The position numbers and the translations under genes were made by a program. A model generated the notes under the pieces. It did not search any database and had not been told where the DNA came from. It saw nothing but the letters and a program-made list of their open reading frames with translations. From positions 1 to 14,554 of the forward strand of contig JAUWJM010000026.1 in NCBI GenBank assembly GCA_030607715.1: a DNA stretch of 14,554 bases. The letters are read 5' to 3'. The first letter of the stretch is position 1, and the number at the start of each line of letters is the position of its first letter. This document shows, piece by piece, positions 14,250 through 14,554 of this stretch. The DNA is from Candidatus Aerophobota bacterium. Lineage in GTDB: Bacteria; Aerophobota; Aerophobia; Aerophobales; B3-G15.

Positions 14250-14488
14250 CTTTTCCTCTTATTTTTTGTTATTGTCCCTGAATATGTAAAAAGGCTTTGC
14301 TTCATCTTAATCCATTTCTTCTCATCAATACCAATTAAACTGCCGCATTGACATTTAATTTTATTCCCATCTTTAACGCTGTAATCCTCGATTATCCGAT
14401 CCTTCCAGCAGTGCCATAATTTCCCTTTCCCAATCTTTTGATATTTAAAAATTTTCTCTTTGCATTTAGCGCATCTTACTATTATCAT
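14246..14488 (-). CDS. Small Cys-rich (zinc-ribbon-like) protein coupled to sufC
   Basis: Protein of 80 residues with an N-terminal CAKC pair (C6, C9), a single C27 in LWHCWKDRI, and a KCQCG pair (C46, C48), followed by GIDEKKWIKMKQ and a basic tail (KNKRKR). Two Cys pairs about 37 residues apart fit a small metal-binding ribbon; the rest has no family I can name. It overlaps sufC by ATGA, so it is made with the Suf proteins and is a candidate accessory factor (metal sensor, carrier or adaptor). I chose the ATG at 14488 because the frame from there begins directly with MIIVRCAKC, the natural start of a ribbon. An upstream ATG at 14536 would add 16 residues reaching to near the terminal repeat. 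The ribosome site is weak (TAAAG). No promoter was convincing. Confidence 0.75.
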   Translation of the reverse strand: MIIVRCAKCKEKIFKYQKIGKGKLWHCWKDRIIEDYSVKDGNKIKCQCGSLIGIDEKKWIKMKQSLFTYSGTITKNKRKR

Positions 14489-14526
14489 CTTTACTATCAG
14501 TTTAAGAAAACTGTAATTATTCAGCC

Positions 14527-14550
14527 ACCAAGACACGAAGACACCAAGTA
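14527..14550. repeat. 8-nt tandem repeat (ACCAAGAC-like, three units)
   Basis: Three head-to-tail copies: ACCAAGAC, ACGAAGAC and ACCAAGTA (14527-14550). The run is close to the window edge, so its true length is unknown. Such CACCAAGACAC runs are, in my memory, frequent between genes of several uncultured bacterial lineages, but that cannot be verified here. Confidence 0.5.
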
Positions 14551-14554
14551 AACC

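Noticed and set aside
14489..14536. Longer start of the Cys-ribbon protein at 14536
   Set aside because: The extra 16 residues are not ribbon-like and run back toward the terminal repeat; MIIVRCAKC is the natural start.
14521..14554. CRISPR array at the right edge
   Set aside because: Units are 8 nt and contiguous, with no spacers; it is a simple tandem repeat.
14489..14554. Promoter for the Suf operon
   Set aside because: A TAAACT-like -10 exists but the nearest -35-like TTGGTG is 21 nt away, too far for a standard promoter.

Overview
The window is about 14.5 kb of AT-rich bacterial DNA (by eye in the high-30s % GC). It is densely packed with overlapping genes and has no rRNA, tRNA or CRISPR array. 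The products are bacterial: FtsZ, bacterial PolX, PheS and bacterial-type LeuA. Several traits point to an anaerobe: a two-subunit-type class I fumarase part, whose partner normally carries an oxygen-labile 4Fe-4S cluster, and a minimal two-gene SufC/SufB-like Fe-S assembly unit. Short dispersed-looking repeats, many translationally coupled genes and unusual gene order suggest an uncultured candidate-phylum lineage (something like Aerophobota, Atribacterota or a neighbour). That placement is a guess; no marker in the window decides it.

Layout. Bases 1-348 (+) hold the 3' end of a Gfo/Idh/MocA oxidoreductase. It is followed by two overlapping hairpins that look like a terminator. Bases 431-8441 (-) form one tight eight-gene run, read leuA > pheS > ftsZ > small membrane protein > fumarase beta > rph > rdgB-coaE fusion > polX. 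All junctions overlap or are 14 nt or less, and the only convincing promoter is upstream of leuA (8492-8519). Bases 8601-10715 (-) are an aspartate aminotransferase plus purC operon with its own promoter. A divergent promoter pair (10752-10817) separates this from an accessory segment on the + strand (10876-12411). That segment holds a Uma2-type nuclease gene with a frameshifted 3' end, a hairpin-rich spacer, and a PIN-domain/small-partner pair that looks like a toxin-antitoxin module. Bases 12449-14488 (-) carry a three-gene set read Cys-rich small protein > SufC > SufB-like scaffold, matching a minimal SUF-type (SMS-like) Fe-S system. The last 30 bases carry an 8-nt tandem repeat.

How it fits together. 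The long operon mixes amino-acid synthesis, translation, cell division, central carbon metabolism, tRNA 3' processing, nucleotide-pool and CoA housekeeping, and DNA repair, so it is a housekeeping superoperon rather than one pathway. The main points of interest are a divergent FtsZ with altered GTP-binding loops but a perfect C-terminal tail, an RdgB-CoaE fusion, pheS and fumarase beta each without its usual partner next door, and the minimal Suf operon with a conserved-looking small metal-ribbon protein and a cysteine-rich SufC tail. I did not find a clearly new multi-gene system. The Suf set is the nearest to an under-described one.
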